A DNA stretch of 64,000 bases from JALZAI01 sp038207565. GTDB lineage: Bacteria; Actinomycetota; Actinomycetes; Mycobacteriales; Jatrophihabitantaceae. This document shows, in pieces, positions 17,475 through 26,828 of the stretch. The stretch covers positions 196,713 through 260,712 of the forward strand of contig JBBQZQ010000002.1 in the NCBI GenBank assembly GCA_038207565.1, in the 5' to 3' direction. Below the pieces are notes generated by a model. That model did not search any database. It saw nothing but the letters and a program-made list of their open reading frames with translations, and was not told the origin of the DNA. Made by a program: the position numbers and the translations under genes. The first letter of the stretch is position 1. Every line of letters starts with the position of its first letter.

Positions 17475-17813
17475 CTAGGTGTTCGCAGCGCGATAAGCGT
17501 CGATAACCGAAGTCGCGAGGCGTCCGCGGTCAGCGACGTGGTAGCCGTTGCTTCGCGCCCAGGCACGTATTGCGCCAAGATCGTGCGTCGCGGTTGTCGG
17601 GGTGCTGCGCCGGCTCACTCTGCCAGCAGACCCGCGCACTGTGCGAGCGGTGTCCAGATAGGGTTTGAGCGCCTTTTCAAAGGCGCGCCGGTTCGCTTTT
17701 GACAGATCAATTTCGTACGCGACGCCGCCCACGCTGAACCGGACGGTGTTCTCGGCTTTGCCGCCCGTGAGGTCGTCGGTGAATTGGGTGGTGGTGACAA
17801 CGTGTCTCACCAT
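17475..17813 (-). CDS. lsr2: Lsr2 nucleoid-associated protein
   Basis: A 112-residue H-NS-like DNA-bridging protein that silences AT-rich, often foreign, genes. The ATG at 17813 has GGAGG upstream. The N-terminal dimerisation domain (about 1-60) carries DDLTGGKAENTVRFSVGGVAYEID-type features, then a Ser/Thr/Arg-rich linker, then the C-terminal AT-hook-like DNA-binding domain IRAWARSNGYHVADRGRLA with the RGR motif. The length and architecture are those of complete Lsr2. Downstream lies the decayed TetR region; upstream is a 350-base gap. Confidence 0.92.
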   Translation of the reverse strand: MVRHVVTTTQFTDDLTGGKAENTVRFSVGGVAYEIDLSKANRRAFEKALKPYLDTARTVRGSAGRVSRRSTPTTATHDLGAIRAWARSNGYHVADRGRLATSVIDAYRAANT

Positions 17814-18165
17814 GACGACCTCCGCGGTCTTATTTCCGGCTGACCACCTCAGCGTAAGGCCCGGGCGCGGAACAGGCCGCCTGAAATGGTGTCTCTGGGC
17901 CGCGACGATAGCGCATTAGGGTTGACGCAGCACTCTTCCTGCATCGAGTGCTCAGGTTGGCAATGTCGTCGAGAAATACTGCCAATTTCCGCAGGCAGGT
18001 GCGATCGACCGGATTGTCGCCGTGGCCGGGATCGAACACCTGAATGCGTTCGACCGCCGCGCGCTGTCACGGGGACAGAACCGGCATCTGATCAGTGCGG
18101 ATTGATTGAATCCCGCCGTCCGCCGCCAAGCCGTGCTCTTCGACCGCCGCGCGCAAGATCAGGTG
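17814..18165. other. Intergenic region (352 bases) with a 16-base direct repeat
   Basis: No gene is supported. TTCGACCGCCGCGCGC occurs at 18049-18064 and again at 18139-18154. The lsr2 promoter should lie at its left edge. Confidence 0.5.
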
Positions 18166-18636
18166 TCAGTCGTCGAGAAGACTTTGGACGACTGTCGCGA
18201 CGACCAGGCCGTAGGCGAGGTGCGGCACGGCGTCGCTCAACCAATCCTGCGCGGCCCAGGTTCGGGGGTCGCTCACCCCGAGTGCGGCCATGGGTGCGTC
18301 GGCGCTAGCCATTGCGCCGGCGCCGACCACGACGCCCGCGACCACCACGTTCGGGCGGAACCCGAGGGCCGTCACCAGCCCGAAGGCCGCCCCGACGCCG
18401 AGGCCGGCAACGATCCCGGTCAGCGGACCGAGACCGGCCAGCCGGTTCTTGCGGGTTGCGTCATCACCGGCAATCACGACGCCCGTCTTCGCAGCCAACT
18501 TCTCGACGGTGTCTTCCGGCGTGCTGCTAACGGCACGCCCGCGCGCTGCCATGTCGAGATAGGTCACCGCGTTGAGCGCGGTCGTGCCGGCGGCGCCGGC
18601 CGCCAGCCCAGCGGCAAGTCCACGTCCGATGCTCAT
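18166..18636 (-). CDS. Small membrane protein of unknown function
   Basis: A 156-residue protein with an Ala/Gly-rich N-terminal hydrophobic segment (residues 5-30), two central helices (about 68-90 and 95-118) and a C-terminal segment (about 135-150). Between the first helices is a hydrophilic loop SSTPEDTVEKLAAKTGV. The pattern recalls small DUF1440-like membrane proteins, but I cannot name a family with certainty. No operon partners: both sides are non-coding stretches. Confidence 0.6.
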   Translation of the reverse strand: MSIGRGLAAGLAAGAAGTTALNAVTYLDMAARGRAVSSTPEDTVEKLAAKTGVVIAGDDATRKNRLAGLGPLTGIVAGLGVGAAFGLVTALGFRPNVVVAGVVVGAGAMASADAPMAALGVSDPRTWAAQDWLSDAVPHLAYGLVVATVVQSLLDD

Positions 18637-19112
18637 GGATCGACCATACCGAGCTATCCCCGCTCACGAGGGCGGCGTCTCATCACAAACGCGAGCCTGC
18701 CGTCGGCTTGCGATGCCACGCGCCGGAGCCGGCCCAACGGTCGACCGCACGGAGCACCTGCAGGTAGTGCGCGTCGTAGTCCTCGACCATTCGAACGTCC
18801 ACATGTCACGCACCACGTCGCGACCCACCAGGACCCCGTCCACGACCGCGGCAGGTCGTCGGGTCTCGAGGTCGGCGTCCTGCAGATCCAGGTCAGCCCG
18901 TCCGGACGGCCGTGACAGGCGTAGAGGTGGCCGCGTGCGTCCTCGGCAGTCTCCAACGCGGCAGAGCGCTGCCGATAGCGGCGCACACACGGAGGGGACT
19001 CGAGTGCCGGCAAGTGACGGTTCAAGCTCCGCCGCCGGGACATTCATGATGCCCGCGGGAGACGGTGACCACGTCGAGCGAGGCCACCGTCCCCGTCCGT
19101 GGACCGGTGCGC
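18637..19112. other. Gap without a supported gene (476 bases)
   Basis: Two overlapping reverse-strand frames of about 128 codons cover 18654-19047. Neither shows a recognisable motif, and both are Arg/Pro-rich as expected of random high-GC sequence. It may be a decayed gene. Nothing else is seen. Confidence 0.4.
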
Positions 19113-19322
19113 CTACTCGACCCCGATCATGACCTCGGTCGACTTGATGACAGCTGTGGCCGGCGAGCCGACCGCCAGTCCCAGTTCCGCGACAGCGTCC
19201 TTGGTCACCGAAGCCGTGATCTGTTGGCCGCCGTCGAGGCCGATCTTGACGATCGCCATCACCGACCCGATCTCGATCGCGGCGACGCTACCGGTGAGCT
19301 GATTCCGTGCCGACAAACGCAT
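19113..19322 (-). CDS. Mop-type molybdate-binding protein (single TOBE domain)
   Basis: A 69-residue molbindin. One complete Mop/TOBE domain is seen: MRLSARNQLTGSVAAIEIGS at the N-terminus, VKIGLDGGQQITASVTKDAV, and the C-terminal AVIKSTEVMIGV. Such proteins form hexamers that bind molybdate or tungstate oxyanions in the cytoplasm, or sense them. GAGGAA lies just before the start. No mod transporter genes are nearby, so it appears to be an orphan. Confidence 0.88.
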   Translation of the reverse strand: MRLSARNQLTGSVAAIEIGSVMAIVKIGLDGGQQITASVTKDAVAELGLAVGSPATAVIKSTEVMIGVE

Positions 19323-20765
19323 AATTCCTCAATCGTGTTGACATTCCAACCGACAATAGTTGGTCAGTCCGCTACATCGCCCGGCTCAGCTGCATGGGCA
19401 GCCGGCACCCGGGCTTGCGTAGTGTTGTCGCGCAGTAGAACGGCACGATTCGCCATCCTCGAGCCGTATCTGCCCCCAATACTCGGCATGTGTCCTTGCC
19501 GACATGAGCGGTCTGGCCCGGTGGGGCGTCTCGCGTCACCTCGCGCGCATTCCCGACGCCTTGCTGCACGACCTCGTTCGGGCGGGTACGCCGCGTCCAG
19601 TCTGAACGGACCATGCTGCCGGAATGCCGGTCCCGACCGGGCAACGGGGTTCCCGCCGGCGCTGCGCGTCATCGAGCGAGGTGCTCAACCTCGATCAGGT
19701 GGGCTTGCAAAGAAGTGGGCTCGTCCTGTCTGACCTGTGGGAATTTGGATGTTGTATGACCAGGACGTGCTGAAGGAGCTGCTCCTGGTCTAGGGAAATC
19801 TGACCTCGGCTGACGCGACACGATCATGCCTGCACTGACCGAGAAACTCGCCGATGCGGCGGCCGATGTTTCCGAGGTTTTGGTGGAGGTCTTGATGCGT
19901 CTCGGGAGCACCTGCCCAGCGCTTCGGTTGCCGGAGCCACCACGACCAGCGTTCCGCCGACCAGCAGTGCCGCCATTAGAGTCCGAATTTTCAGGCTATG
20001 CCCCCGCGGCTGCGGTCAGTCGCTGGCGTGGACCCGGAAAGTACGACCCCGTCTACCTGTGTCTAGACCAGGTCGGTGGACAGTGCTCGGGAATTGAGGA
20101 ATCCAAGGGTTCCCGATCAAGAGGCACGTGCCACGAGGCCGGCCAAGCGAGGTCGGCGAGACCCGCGGCGGTGCTGAACAGCCGAAGGCCTCGCGGCTCC
20201 CCGCCAGGCGCGTCGTGGCGGGTGCGCGTTCCGCTAAACGCGCACACGCAACGAGGCGGTGAGTTCGATGGCCAGCGGCGAACCGTCGATGTCGGTCAGA
20301 CATGGGCGCCGCCCCAGGGATGCCGGGTTGCCCGCGCGGAATGACCCGCATCCCGGCTGGTCAGCAAGACAGTTCCGACACGCCGCGCCGCGGCGACGAA
20401 TGCGCTCGGGCATCTCCGGCCGTCGGTGTCGGAGCAGGCTGACACGCCCGGGACTCGGCCAGGACCGTCAGGCCGATGGCGGACCGCCCCGCCGTCGGCG
20501 CGGACCAGCCCGATCTCGCCCGGGACGGCCATCGTGGCCGGATTGCTGAACTCGGTCGACGAACGTCACTACACGCCATCGCGGAGCACCGCCCCCCGCA
20601 GGGGCTCCGGCAGCGCACACGAGCTGCCCGTGAGTCTGGTGGGGCTGCTGGGACCGACGGTGCGAGAGCTCTGTCCACAGGTGGTGAGGGGGTCTCCCGA
20701 AGTGCTGGGCGGTCCCTTACGCTCTCGTGGTTGCTGTGCGGATCGATCGGGCGATCGGGGGAACG
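19323..20765. other. Gene-poor stretch (1443 bases)
   Basis: Several short frames are open on both strands, but none has a convincing ribosome binding site, motif or protein-like composition. The region borders the interrupted cpaF gene, and in relatives this position often holds a septum-site/ATPase gene. Here it looks decayed or regulatory. Confidence 0.45.
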
Positions 20766-21263
20766 GTGCCGACGACAGGTCGCACGATTGTCGAGGCCGA
20801 GGTGCGCGAGTTGGTGCGCCGCCGTGGGTTGGACCCGGTCGCCGAACCCGCCGCCGTGGCGCGCCTGGTCGAGGACACGGTTACGGAGTATCTCGACCGC
20901 TCGACGACGGCGCACCTGCCCCCATTGGGCGATTCCCAAGACGTTGCGCGCGCGGTGCTGGACGCGGTGGCCGGGTTCGGGCCGTTGCAGCCGTTTCTCG
21001 ACGATCCGAGCATCGAGGAAATCTGGATCAACGAGCCGGGGCGGGTCTTCATCGCCCGGCGCGGACGTTCCGAGCTGACCACACTGATCCTGACCACTGG
21101 CGAGCTAGCCGAACTCGTGGAACGCATGCTGCGCACATCCGGCCGCCGCATCGATTTGAGCACGCCGTTCGTCGACGCGATGCTGCCGGACGGATCGCGG
21201 TTGCACGTGGTCATCCCGTCCATCACCCGTCGCCACATGGCGGTGAACATCGCCAGTCGCTAA
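20766..21263 (+). pseudogene. cpaF: CpaF/TadA secretion ATPase gene cut after 165 codons
   Basis: GTG 20766 (upstream GTGs at 20727 and 20736 are also possible) starts a typical actinobacterial TadA/CpaF N-terminal domain: AVLDAVAGFGPLQPFLDDPS, EEIWINEPGRVFIARRG, RRIDLSTPFVDAMLPDGSRL, HVVIPSITRRHMAVNI. In the family this continues with a conserved Arg and the Walker A region about 40 residues later. Here the frame ends with ASR and TAA exactly before the serine recombinase. The ATPase core is absent, so the gene is broken, most simply by site-specific integration. The missing 3' part is not in the window. Confidence 0.82.
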
Positions 21264-21276
21264 AGTACATGAGATT
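21242..21276 (+). other. Candidate left attachment site (attL)
   Basis: The cpaF reading frame diverges from the family consensus after the codons for AVNI (about 21241-21250), and the recombinase gene starts at 21277. Large serine recombinases cut at a 2-base core inside such a target, usually next to their own gene. The exact core cannot be set without the empty site or attR. Confidence 0.5.
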
Positions 21277-22869
21277 ATGGGCGGTGAGAAGCCGGCACGC
21301 AACATTCGAGCGGTCATCTATGCCCGCATCTCGATGGATCGGGAGGGCGCAGGCCTGGGCGTCGAGCGACAGAGCGCAGACTGTCGCAAACTGATCGCCG
21401 ATCGCGGATGGCAGCTCACCGAGGCTTATTACGACAACGACATCAGCGCGTACTCCGGCCGGTTGCGACCAAGCTATCGCCGGATGCTCGGCGCGGTGGC
21501 CGCGGGCCAGGTTGACGCCGTCATTGCCTGGCACACGGACCGCTTGCATCGCTCACCGCGCGAACTCGAAGAGTGGATTGAAATCTGCGAACGGAATGGG
21601 GTCGCGACGGTCACGGTTCGCGCAGGTGAGCTAGATCTCGCTACAGCTGCGGGTCGAATGGTCGCTCGTATGCTCGGGGCCGCCGCTCGCCACGAGTCGG
21701 AGCAGAAGTCCGAGAGGGTGAGCCGGGCGCGGCAGCAGGCCGCCGAAGCGGGACTAGCTCACGGGCCTCTCGGCTACGGGTTCAACGTCGACCAGACGAT
21801 CAACGTCGACCAGGCCGAAATCATCCGAGAGGTTGCCGCGCGGATCATGGCGGGGGAAACTCTGTACTCAGTGGCGAGCGATCTCAATGGTCGCGCGGTC
21901 CCGATCCCAGGTGCGGGGAAGTGGACGTGGCGCACGCTCCGGCGGGTCGCAAGCGATGACCTTCTTGGTATGCGCGTAGCCGGCGCCGTTCGAAGTGAGA
22001 TTGTTCAGCGCCTTGGCGACGGAGAAGCACCAGGCCGGATTGCGTCCGATTTGACCCGGCGAGGCGTCGTCGCGCCGACTGGCGGGTGGCGGTCAGCGAA
22101 CTTACGGCAGATGATCATTCGCGGGTCACTGTGCGGGTATCGTGAGTGGGAGCCAGGCGGCCGCGGCCACGGCAAGGGAGAGCTGGTCGCACATGGCACG
22201 TGGACGGCGATCATCAGCCGTCAGGAGACGGAACGGCTCCGAGAGTTGCTGAACGCTCCGGGACGAGATTCGGGCCGGGCGGTCAAGCACCTTCTATCGG
22301 GTGTCCTGGCGTGCGGGCGATGTGGGGCGCGGATGGGCGGCCGAACTGACTCGCGCAGCGGCAAGCGCAATTACTCCTGCTCGGCGCAACCCGGCATGGA
22401 TCGCTGCGGCAAGGTGGCGGTGAGGGCAGAACCCGTTGAAGCACTCATAGAAGCGAGTGTGTTGGACGTACTGTCACGATCGGCGATCGGAGAGCATCGA
22501 ACGCATGTCGCTGGCAACGAGTCCGACCTTCGCAAGGAACTTGATGCAGCCCGCGAGACCCGCGACCTCCTCGTCGCGCAGCTTGCTCGCGGCGAGCTCT
22601 CAACCCGCGAGTGGGCGACTGCACGTCCGCTCCTCGACAGCCGTATCAAGCAAGCGCAAGAGGAGCTTGGCGCGACGTCGAATGCTGCTGGAACGCTTGC
22701 GACCGTCCCTTCAGGAAAGAGGGTTCACCAATGGTGGAAGGACGCCTCGGTAGCCCGGCGCCGAGCCGTCATCGTCGCCCTAATCGAGCGCGTCGAAGTT
22801 GCCCCCGGGGTGAAGGGACGCAATTGGTTCGACCCGACTCGGATAGCCCCGCCGGTGTGGCGCGCCTGA
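21277..22869 (+). CDS. Large serine recombinase (integrase)
   Basis: A 530-residue integrase of the phiC31/TP901 type. The catalytic domain (about 10-155) has the nucleophile Ser19 in VIYARIS, the pattern VERQSADCRKLIADRGW, and the AWHTDRLHRSPRELEEW helix with active-site Arg. The recombinase domain (about 165-290) includes GPLGYGFN. A zinc ribbon follows with Cys pairs near residues 347-350 and 366-374 (CGRCGARMGG...YSC...RCGK). A C-terminal coiled coil (about 395-460) comes last. It catalyses integration, and excision with a directionality factor that I cannot identify here. It starts 13 bases after the truncated cpaF and presumably acts on that target. Confidence 0.92.
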   Translation: MGGEKPARNIRAVIYARISMDREGAGLGVERQSADCRKLIADRGWQLTEAYYDNDISAYSGRLRPSYRRMLGAVAAGQVDAVIAWHTDRLHRSPRELEEWIEICERNGVATVTVRAGELDLATAAGRMVARMLGAAARHESEQKSERVSRARQQAAEAGLAHGPLGYGFNVDQTINVDQAEIIREVAARIMAGETLYSVASDLNGRAVPIPGAGKWTWRTLRRVASDDLLGMRVAGAVRSEIVQRLGDGEAPGRIASDLTRRGVVAPTGGWRSANLRQMIIRGSLCGYREWEPGGRGHGKGELVAHGTWTAIISRQETERLRELLNAPGRDSGRAVKHLLSGVLACGRCGARMGGRTDSRSGKRNYSCSAQPGMDRCGKVAVRAEPVEALIEASVLDVLSRSAIGEHRTHVAGNESDLRKELDAARETRDLLVAQLARGELSTREWATARPLLDSRIKQAQEELGATSNAAGTLATVPSGKRVHQWWKDASVARRRAVIVALIERVEVAPGVKGRNWFDPTRIAPPVWRA

Positions 22870-23777
22870 CTCGGCGGGCGTGCACGAGGCTTGGCCGCGG
22901 CGGGTGTGACCCGTTTCCCGTCCCGCAGCCTTCGCCTGGCGAGTAGAAAGCGCTGCGAGGTTCAGTGCGCCATGATCAACTTCCTCAAGAAACTATGTCG
23001 TCTATGCCGACCTCGTTCGATGCGACTCGCGCTTCGCACGCGCCGCAATCGGACATAGCAGGCTTGCGACCCGACGCAAGACGACGTCGTCTCGGATACT
23101 CGGGCCCAGGCCTTGGGCGTTTCTGGAACCGATTGCTCTCGCGACATAGCAGCTGATCGCGTCGGCAGCCTGGGAAGTCGCGCTCCAAGCGTCCGCAGGC
23201 GTGCAGGCCTCCAGCGGGTGTCCTACGGCGGGACGACCGAGGGTGGCCGACCGCGGCGTCCCTCCCTTCCGGGCGACCGGTTGGCGAGAGTTCAAGCCCT
23301 CCTTGATTGACTTGCTCGTCACGCCGCCTCGCCCGCCTGGGTCGTTGAGTCAGGGACGCACGTGTCCGAGTCCTCTCACATGACCCAGGTGCTCCGGGCG
23401 CGCGGTTCGCGCGCACGGGGGTCTGACCAGTTCTCGATCGGGTCGCTGGGCGTCGGCGGCAGGTGCGGGTCCAATTCGAGGCTCGTCCTGGTGTGGACCT
23501 GGCGAGCACGACGCGAGTGAGCAGTTTGACGATGAACGAGGTCGCGCGCGTGTCTGAGATCCGCATGACACGCACGAGGAACTGCTATGGGCGTTTGATG
23601 CATCAGCTGCCGTCGGTTTCGGCCGCAAACTCTGGCGGCCGGCCGCAGTAGTGCTCCGCTCTGCCACAATATCGGCCCGAAATCGCCCATTCCGTCTTGA
23701 CGCCGGCCAAGCTGTGAGCGCAGCGTATTCATGAAGCACTCGGCGCCACCCACGACGAGAGAAAGAACACCGCGCTG
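22870..23777. other. Gap downstream of the integrase (908 bases)
   Basis: No gene is firmly supported. The reverse-strand frame 23002-23322 (GTG start, 106 codons) contains a protein-like stretch (AADAISCYVARAIGSRNAQ and RDDVVLRRVASLLC) and might be a small element gene such as a directionality factor. It lacks a well-placed ribosome site, so I do not call it. Confidence 0.35.
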
Positions 23778-24389
23778 ATGATGACTCGACTGGCGGGCAT
23801 GGCTGCGGCGGCGTTGGCCGCGGTGATCATCGCCGCGTGCACTGCAAGCTCCGGCACGCACACGCAGCCCGCGCCATCAAGCTTGAGCGGCGGTTCCTTA
23901 ACGTCCCGGTCGTCACCGACACCCAGCGACAAGCCCGTTGACTCCCGAGTGCACGCGGCGACGATCGCATATATCGCATTCACCAACGCGGTGCAGCACG
24001 CCGACGAAAACCCGATGGACGTGTCGCGGGAGCAGGCGATCAAGGCGCATGCAATCGACCCTGCGCTCGCGAACGAGGGTGGCCATCTGGTTGGCTTTCG
24101 GACCGAAGGGATCGCCTGGTCTGGGCACCCCCCGGCAGCGCGTGTCTCGGTGGCTGCGGTCGATCCTGCCGCGCAGCCGTATCCGATTGTTGTTCTCGTC
24201 GACTGCCCGACCGTGTCCGGCAGCTGGAAGCCGTACGACGTCAAGACGCATCAGCAGGTTCCGGTTACATACCCCAAGGGATCTGCGCCGCCGCCGCACG
24301 CGAGCACCGCGACCGTTGTCTCCTACCACTCCCGCTGGGTGGTCCAGAAGACGGTGACCAATGTGACGAAAACATGCGCACCGTCGTAG
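23778..24389 (+). CDS. Lipoprotein, first gene of the Tad locus
   Basis: A 203-residue exported lipoprotein. The signal MAAAALAAVIIAAC ends in a lipobox (IIAAC, acyl-Cys at about residue 21). A Ser/Thr/Pro linker follows, then a globular domain of about 140 residues with RVHAATIAYIAFTNAVQHAD and PIVVLVDCPTVSGSWKPYD; two more Cys are near the C-terminus. It overlaps the next gene by 16 bases. It resembles small lipoproteins in front of actinobacterial pilus genes; the function is not known. ATG 23781 is an alternative start. Confidence 0.7.
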   Translation: MMTRLAGMAAAALAAVIIAACTASSGTHTQPAPSSLSGGSLTSRSSPTPSDKPVDSRVHAATIAYIAFTNAVQHADENPMDVSREQAIKAHAIDPALANEGGHLVGFRTEGIAWSGHPPAARVSVAAVDPAAQPYPIVVLVDCPTVSGSWKPYDVKTHQQVPVTYPKGSAPPPHASTATVVSYHSRWVVQKTVTNVTKTCAPS

Positions 24390-25279
24390 CGGGCTTCTTG
24401 GTCATGTTCGGCTCAGCGTTACTGCCCGCGCTTGCTCGCGCTGCTGGTTCGCCGCCGGGCGGTGGAATCGTCTGCGACAGTTCTGGATGCCACGTCCGCG
24501 TCGGAGGCGGTGGCCAGGGTGATCACCGCGGTGAAGGAGGAGGCGGCGGCGCGAATGCCTGCACCTGGAAAGGGACCAAAGTGTCCTGCTCGGATCCGGC
24601 AGCGGGCACCTTCAATCGTGCGGACGGCTGCTACTACAAGCCTGCGAACCCCCTACCGACGAGCGGTCCGGCGCTGGACGAGTACGAGAGGTACGGCGGC
24701 GGGATCTATATGGCGACGTGCCCGTTCGGGAGCGGGTCGGGTGGCTATGTGTGGTTGCCGCAACCGCCGGCGGGTATGCCGCCGTCGCCGGCGCAGCTGG
24801 CCCAGCGTGCGGCGGCGTCGTTCACGTTCGCCAAGCCGTCGGGGCACCGCTCGCCGCCCGAAGATCTTCGCTACCAGGGTTACCCGTTCTCGTATGTGAA
24901 CTTGTGGCTCTTCTACTGGACGAACCCGGGCACGTGGAAGACGTTGACGGCGACGGCTCGGGCTGGCGGGGTGTGGGCGACGGCGACGGCGACGCCGTCT
25001 TCGTTGACATTCGATCCGGGTGATGGGTCGGCCGGGGTGTCGTGCCCTGGTCCGGGTCGGCGGTGGATGGACGTGGACGGCAACAACCCGCCGAGCGGTG
25101 GGGGGTGCGGCTATCAGTACAAGCGGGTGACGAGCTCGCCGATCACGTCGACGCAGACGATCAAGTGGCGGATCACGTGGCGGGGTTCGGGCGGCACGTC
25201 GGGGACGTTGCCCGACCGGTCGACCTCGACGTCGGGGCAGCTCCAGGTGATGCAGATTCAGACGGTGGTGACGCGATGA
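24374..25279 (+). CDS. Secreted Gly/Trp-rich protein of the Tad locus
   Basis: A 301-residue exported protein: signal VVAGFLVMFGSALLPALARA, then a Gly-rich spacer with HVRVGGGGQGDHRGEGGG, then a Cys-containing domain (CTWKGTKVSC, CYYKP) and a C-terminal beta-rich half with many Trp and Thr (LWLFYWTNPGTWKTLTATA, IKWRITWRGSG). No enzyme motif is seen. Tight overlaps with the lipoprotein before it and the SAF protein after it make it part of the pilus operon. It is perhaps an extracytoplasmic assembly or surface component. Confidence 0.65.
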   Translation: MRTVVAGFLVMFGSALLPALARAAGSPPGGGIVCDSSGCHVRVGGGGQGDHRGEGGGGGANACTWKGTKVSCSDPAAGTFNRADGCYYKPANPLPTSGPALDEYERYGGGIYMATCPFGSGSGGYVWLPQPPAGMPPSPAQLAQRAAASFTFAKPSGHRSPPEDLRYQGYPFSYVNLWLFYWTNPGTWKTLTATARAGGVWATATATPSSLTFDPGDGSAGVSCPGPGRRWMDVDGNNPPSGGGCGYQYKRVTSSPITSTQTIKWRITWRGSGGTSGTLPDRSTSTSGQLQVMQIQTVVTR

Positions 25280-25965
25280 CTGACACGGGTGCGCGGATGA
25301 TGCCGCGGCAGCAGGCGCCGGCGGCGAACGGGCACGGGCCGCCGTCGGGGTTGGGCTCGCCGTTGTCGACGCGGCAGCGGCCGAAGGGATATGCGGCATT
25401 GGCGGTGGCGTTGATTGTCGGGCTGGGTGCGTTGGGGTACTGGTTCTACACGCAGGCCGGTGCGAAGGTGCCGGTGGTGGTTGCGGTGCACGACATCGCG
25501 GTGGGGCACACGATCGACCGCTCGGACCTGTCGACAGTGCAGGTGTCGGGCGGGGTGACGGCGGTGGCGGGCAACCACCTGTCGAGCCTGGTAGGGCAGA
25601 CGGCGGCGGTGGAGATCCTGCCGAACACTTTGGTGCAGCGATCGATGGTTACGCGTGGTTCGGCGTTGACGTCGGGGCAGGGCTTGGTCGGAGTGGCGAC
25701 TGCGCCCGGGCAGATCCCGTCCTCTGGCCTCGTGCCGGGCGATCGGGTGGAGGTGCTGCAGCTGCCGGACAAGGGCAGCGCCGCGTCCTCGTCGAGTGCG
25801 GCATCGGCGGTGCTGGTGCCAGCGGCGACGGTGTATGACGTGCGGGCGAATCCATCATCGGCTGGCGGGACGCTGTTGACTCTGGTGGTGCCGACCTCGG
25901 CGGCGTTCGGGGTGTCGCAGGCGTCCAATGCGGGGTCGATCGCGCTGGTGAAGGTCGGCGGCTGA
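25276..25965 (+). CDS. cpaB: SAF-domain pilus assembly protein, CpaB/RcpC-like
   Basis: A 229-residue protein with a Pro/Gly-rich cytoplasmic N-terminus, one transmembrane helix (about residues 40-60, GYAALAVALIVGLGALGYWF) and an extracytoplasmic SAF domain (VVVAVHDIAVGHTIDRSDLS, then VEILPNTLVQRSMV). The C-terminal part has VPGDRVEVLQLP and a Ser/Ala loop. CpaB/RcpC proteins bind the cell wall and help form the Tad export channel. The ATG at 25276 overlaps the preceding TGA. It is somewhat short for the family. Confidence 0.8.
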   Translation: MTDTGARMMPRQQAPAANGHGPPSGLGSPLSTRQRPKGYAALAVALIVGLGALGYWFYTQAGAKVPVVVAVHDIAVGHTIDRSDLSTVQVSGGVTAVAGNHLSSLVGQTAAVEILPNTLVQRSMVTRGSALTSGQGLVGVATAPGQIPSSGLVPGDRVEVLQLPDKGSAASSSSAASAVLVPAATVYDVRANPSSAGGTLLTLVVPTSAAFGVSQASNAGSIALVKVGG

Positions 25966-25967
25966 CG

Positions 25968-26828
25968 GTGATCGTCGCGGTGGGAAGTGACAAGGGGTCG
26001 CCGGGGGCGACGACGCTGGCCACGGTGCTTGGCCTGGTGTGGCCGGGCGCGCGGGTGTTGTGCGAGCTGGATCCGCGCGGCGCTGATCTGCCGTTTCGGC
26101 TGATGCGCGCCGGCGGCGGGCACATGCCGGGCTCGCCGTCGGTGGTGACGTTGGCGATCGACGCCCGCCCGGGCGCGCCCGCGCCGCTTCTGCAGCACTA
26201 CGCGCAGCCGACCGTGCTGGGAGTGCCGGTGATCCGCGGCGAGGTGTCGACGCGGGCAATGAGCAAGCTGACACCGCATCAGCCGGCCATCGCGAAGGCG
26301 GCCGCGGCGTGGCCCGGGGTGGTGATCGCGGACGTGGGTTCGATGCAGCCGGGGAACCCGGCGCTGGTCGCGGCGCGGGCGGCGGCGGCGGTGCTGCTGG
26401 TGACCCGCTCGTCGACGGAGGGGCTGGGCCATCTGCGGGAGCGCGTCGAGGAGCTGGGCGAGTACGTCGGCGATCCGTCGCGTGAGCGCACCACGCTCGG
26501 GGTGGTGCTGGTGACCGAGCCGCGGCAGGAGCGCGCCGGGCTCGCGCGCACGAGGGAGCTGCTTGAACGGATCGGCTCGCCGGCGCCGGTCGTCGGCGGG
26601 TTCGCATCCGACCCGGCCGGCGCGACCGCGCTGTGGTCCGGGCCGCTGTCGAAGAAGCTGATCAAGTCCGCGCTGGTGCGCTCGGGCGAGGCGCTCGTGC
26701 GCGAGATGTGGCGGGTGTGGCCCGAGCTGAGCTATCAACGGCAGCTGCAGGAGCCTGCCGCGCTGGAGGGTGCGGCGCCCTACCCGCGGACGTCGGCCCC
26801 GGTTCAGCGTGGGGCGGTGGGCGCGTGA
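25968..26828 (+). CDS. MinD/TadZ-like protein with altered P-loop
   Basis: A 286-residue protein of the ParA/MinD fold. In Tad systems TadZ/CpaE places the secretion ATPase at the pole. The N-terminus reads IVAVGSDKGSPGATTLATVL: the deviant Walker A (KGG-GKTT) is recognisable, but the second Lys is replaced by Ala. Walker A' is LCELDPRGADLPFRL, and Walker B is VVIADVGSM. Nucleotide hydrolysis is doubtful. GTG start 25968; the stop overlaps the cpaF start. Confidence 0.78.
   Translation: MIVAVGSDKGSPGATTLATVLGLVWPGARVLCELDPRGADLPFRLMRAGGGHMPGSPSVVTLAIDARPGAPAPLLQHYAQPTVLGVPVIRGEVSTRAMSKLTPHQPAIAKAAAAWPGVVIADVGSMQPGNPALVAARAAAAVLLVTRSSTEGLGHLRERVEELGEYVGDPSRERTTLGVVLVTEPRQERAGLARTRELLERIGSPAPVVGGFASDPAGATALWSGPLSKKLIKSALVRSGEALVREMWRVWPELSYQRQLQEPAALEGAAPYPRTSAPVQRGAVGA

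Noticed and set aside
18654..19047. Reverse-strand genes of about 128 codons
   Set aside because: Two overlapping frames compete, neither has a motif or ribosome site, and both read as Arg/Pro-rich noise.
20700..21300. tRNA gene as the integration target
   Set aside because: No cloverleaf or T-loop pattern near the integrase. The target is clearly a protein-coding frame.
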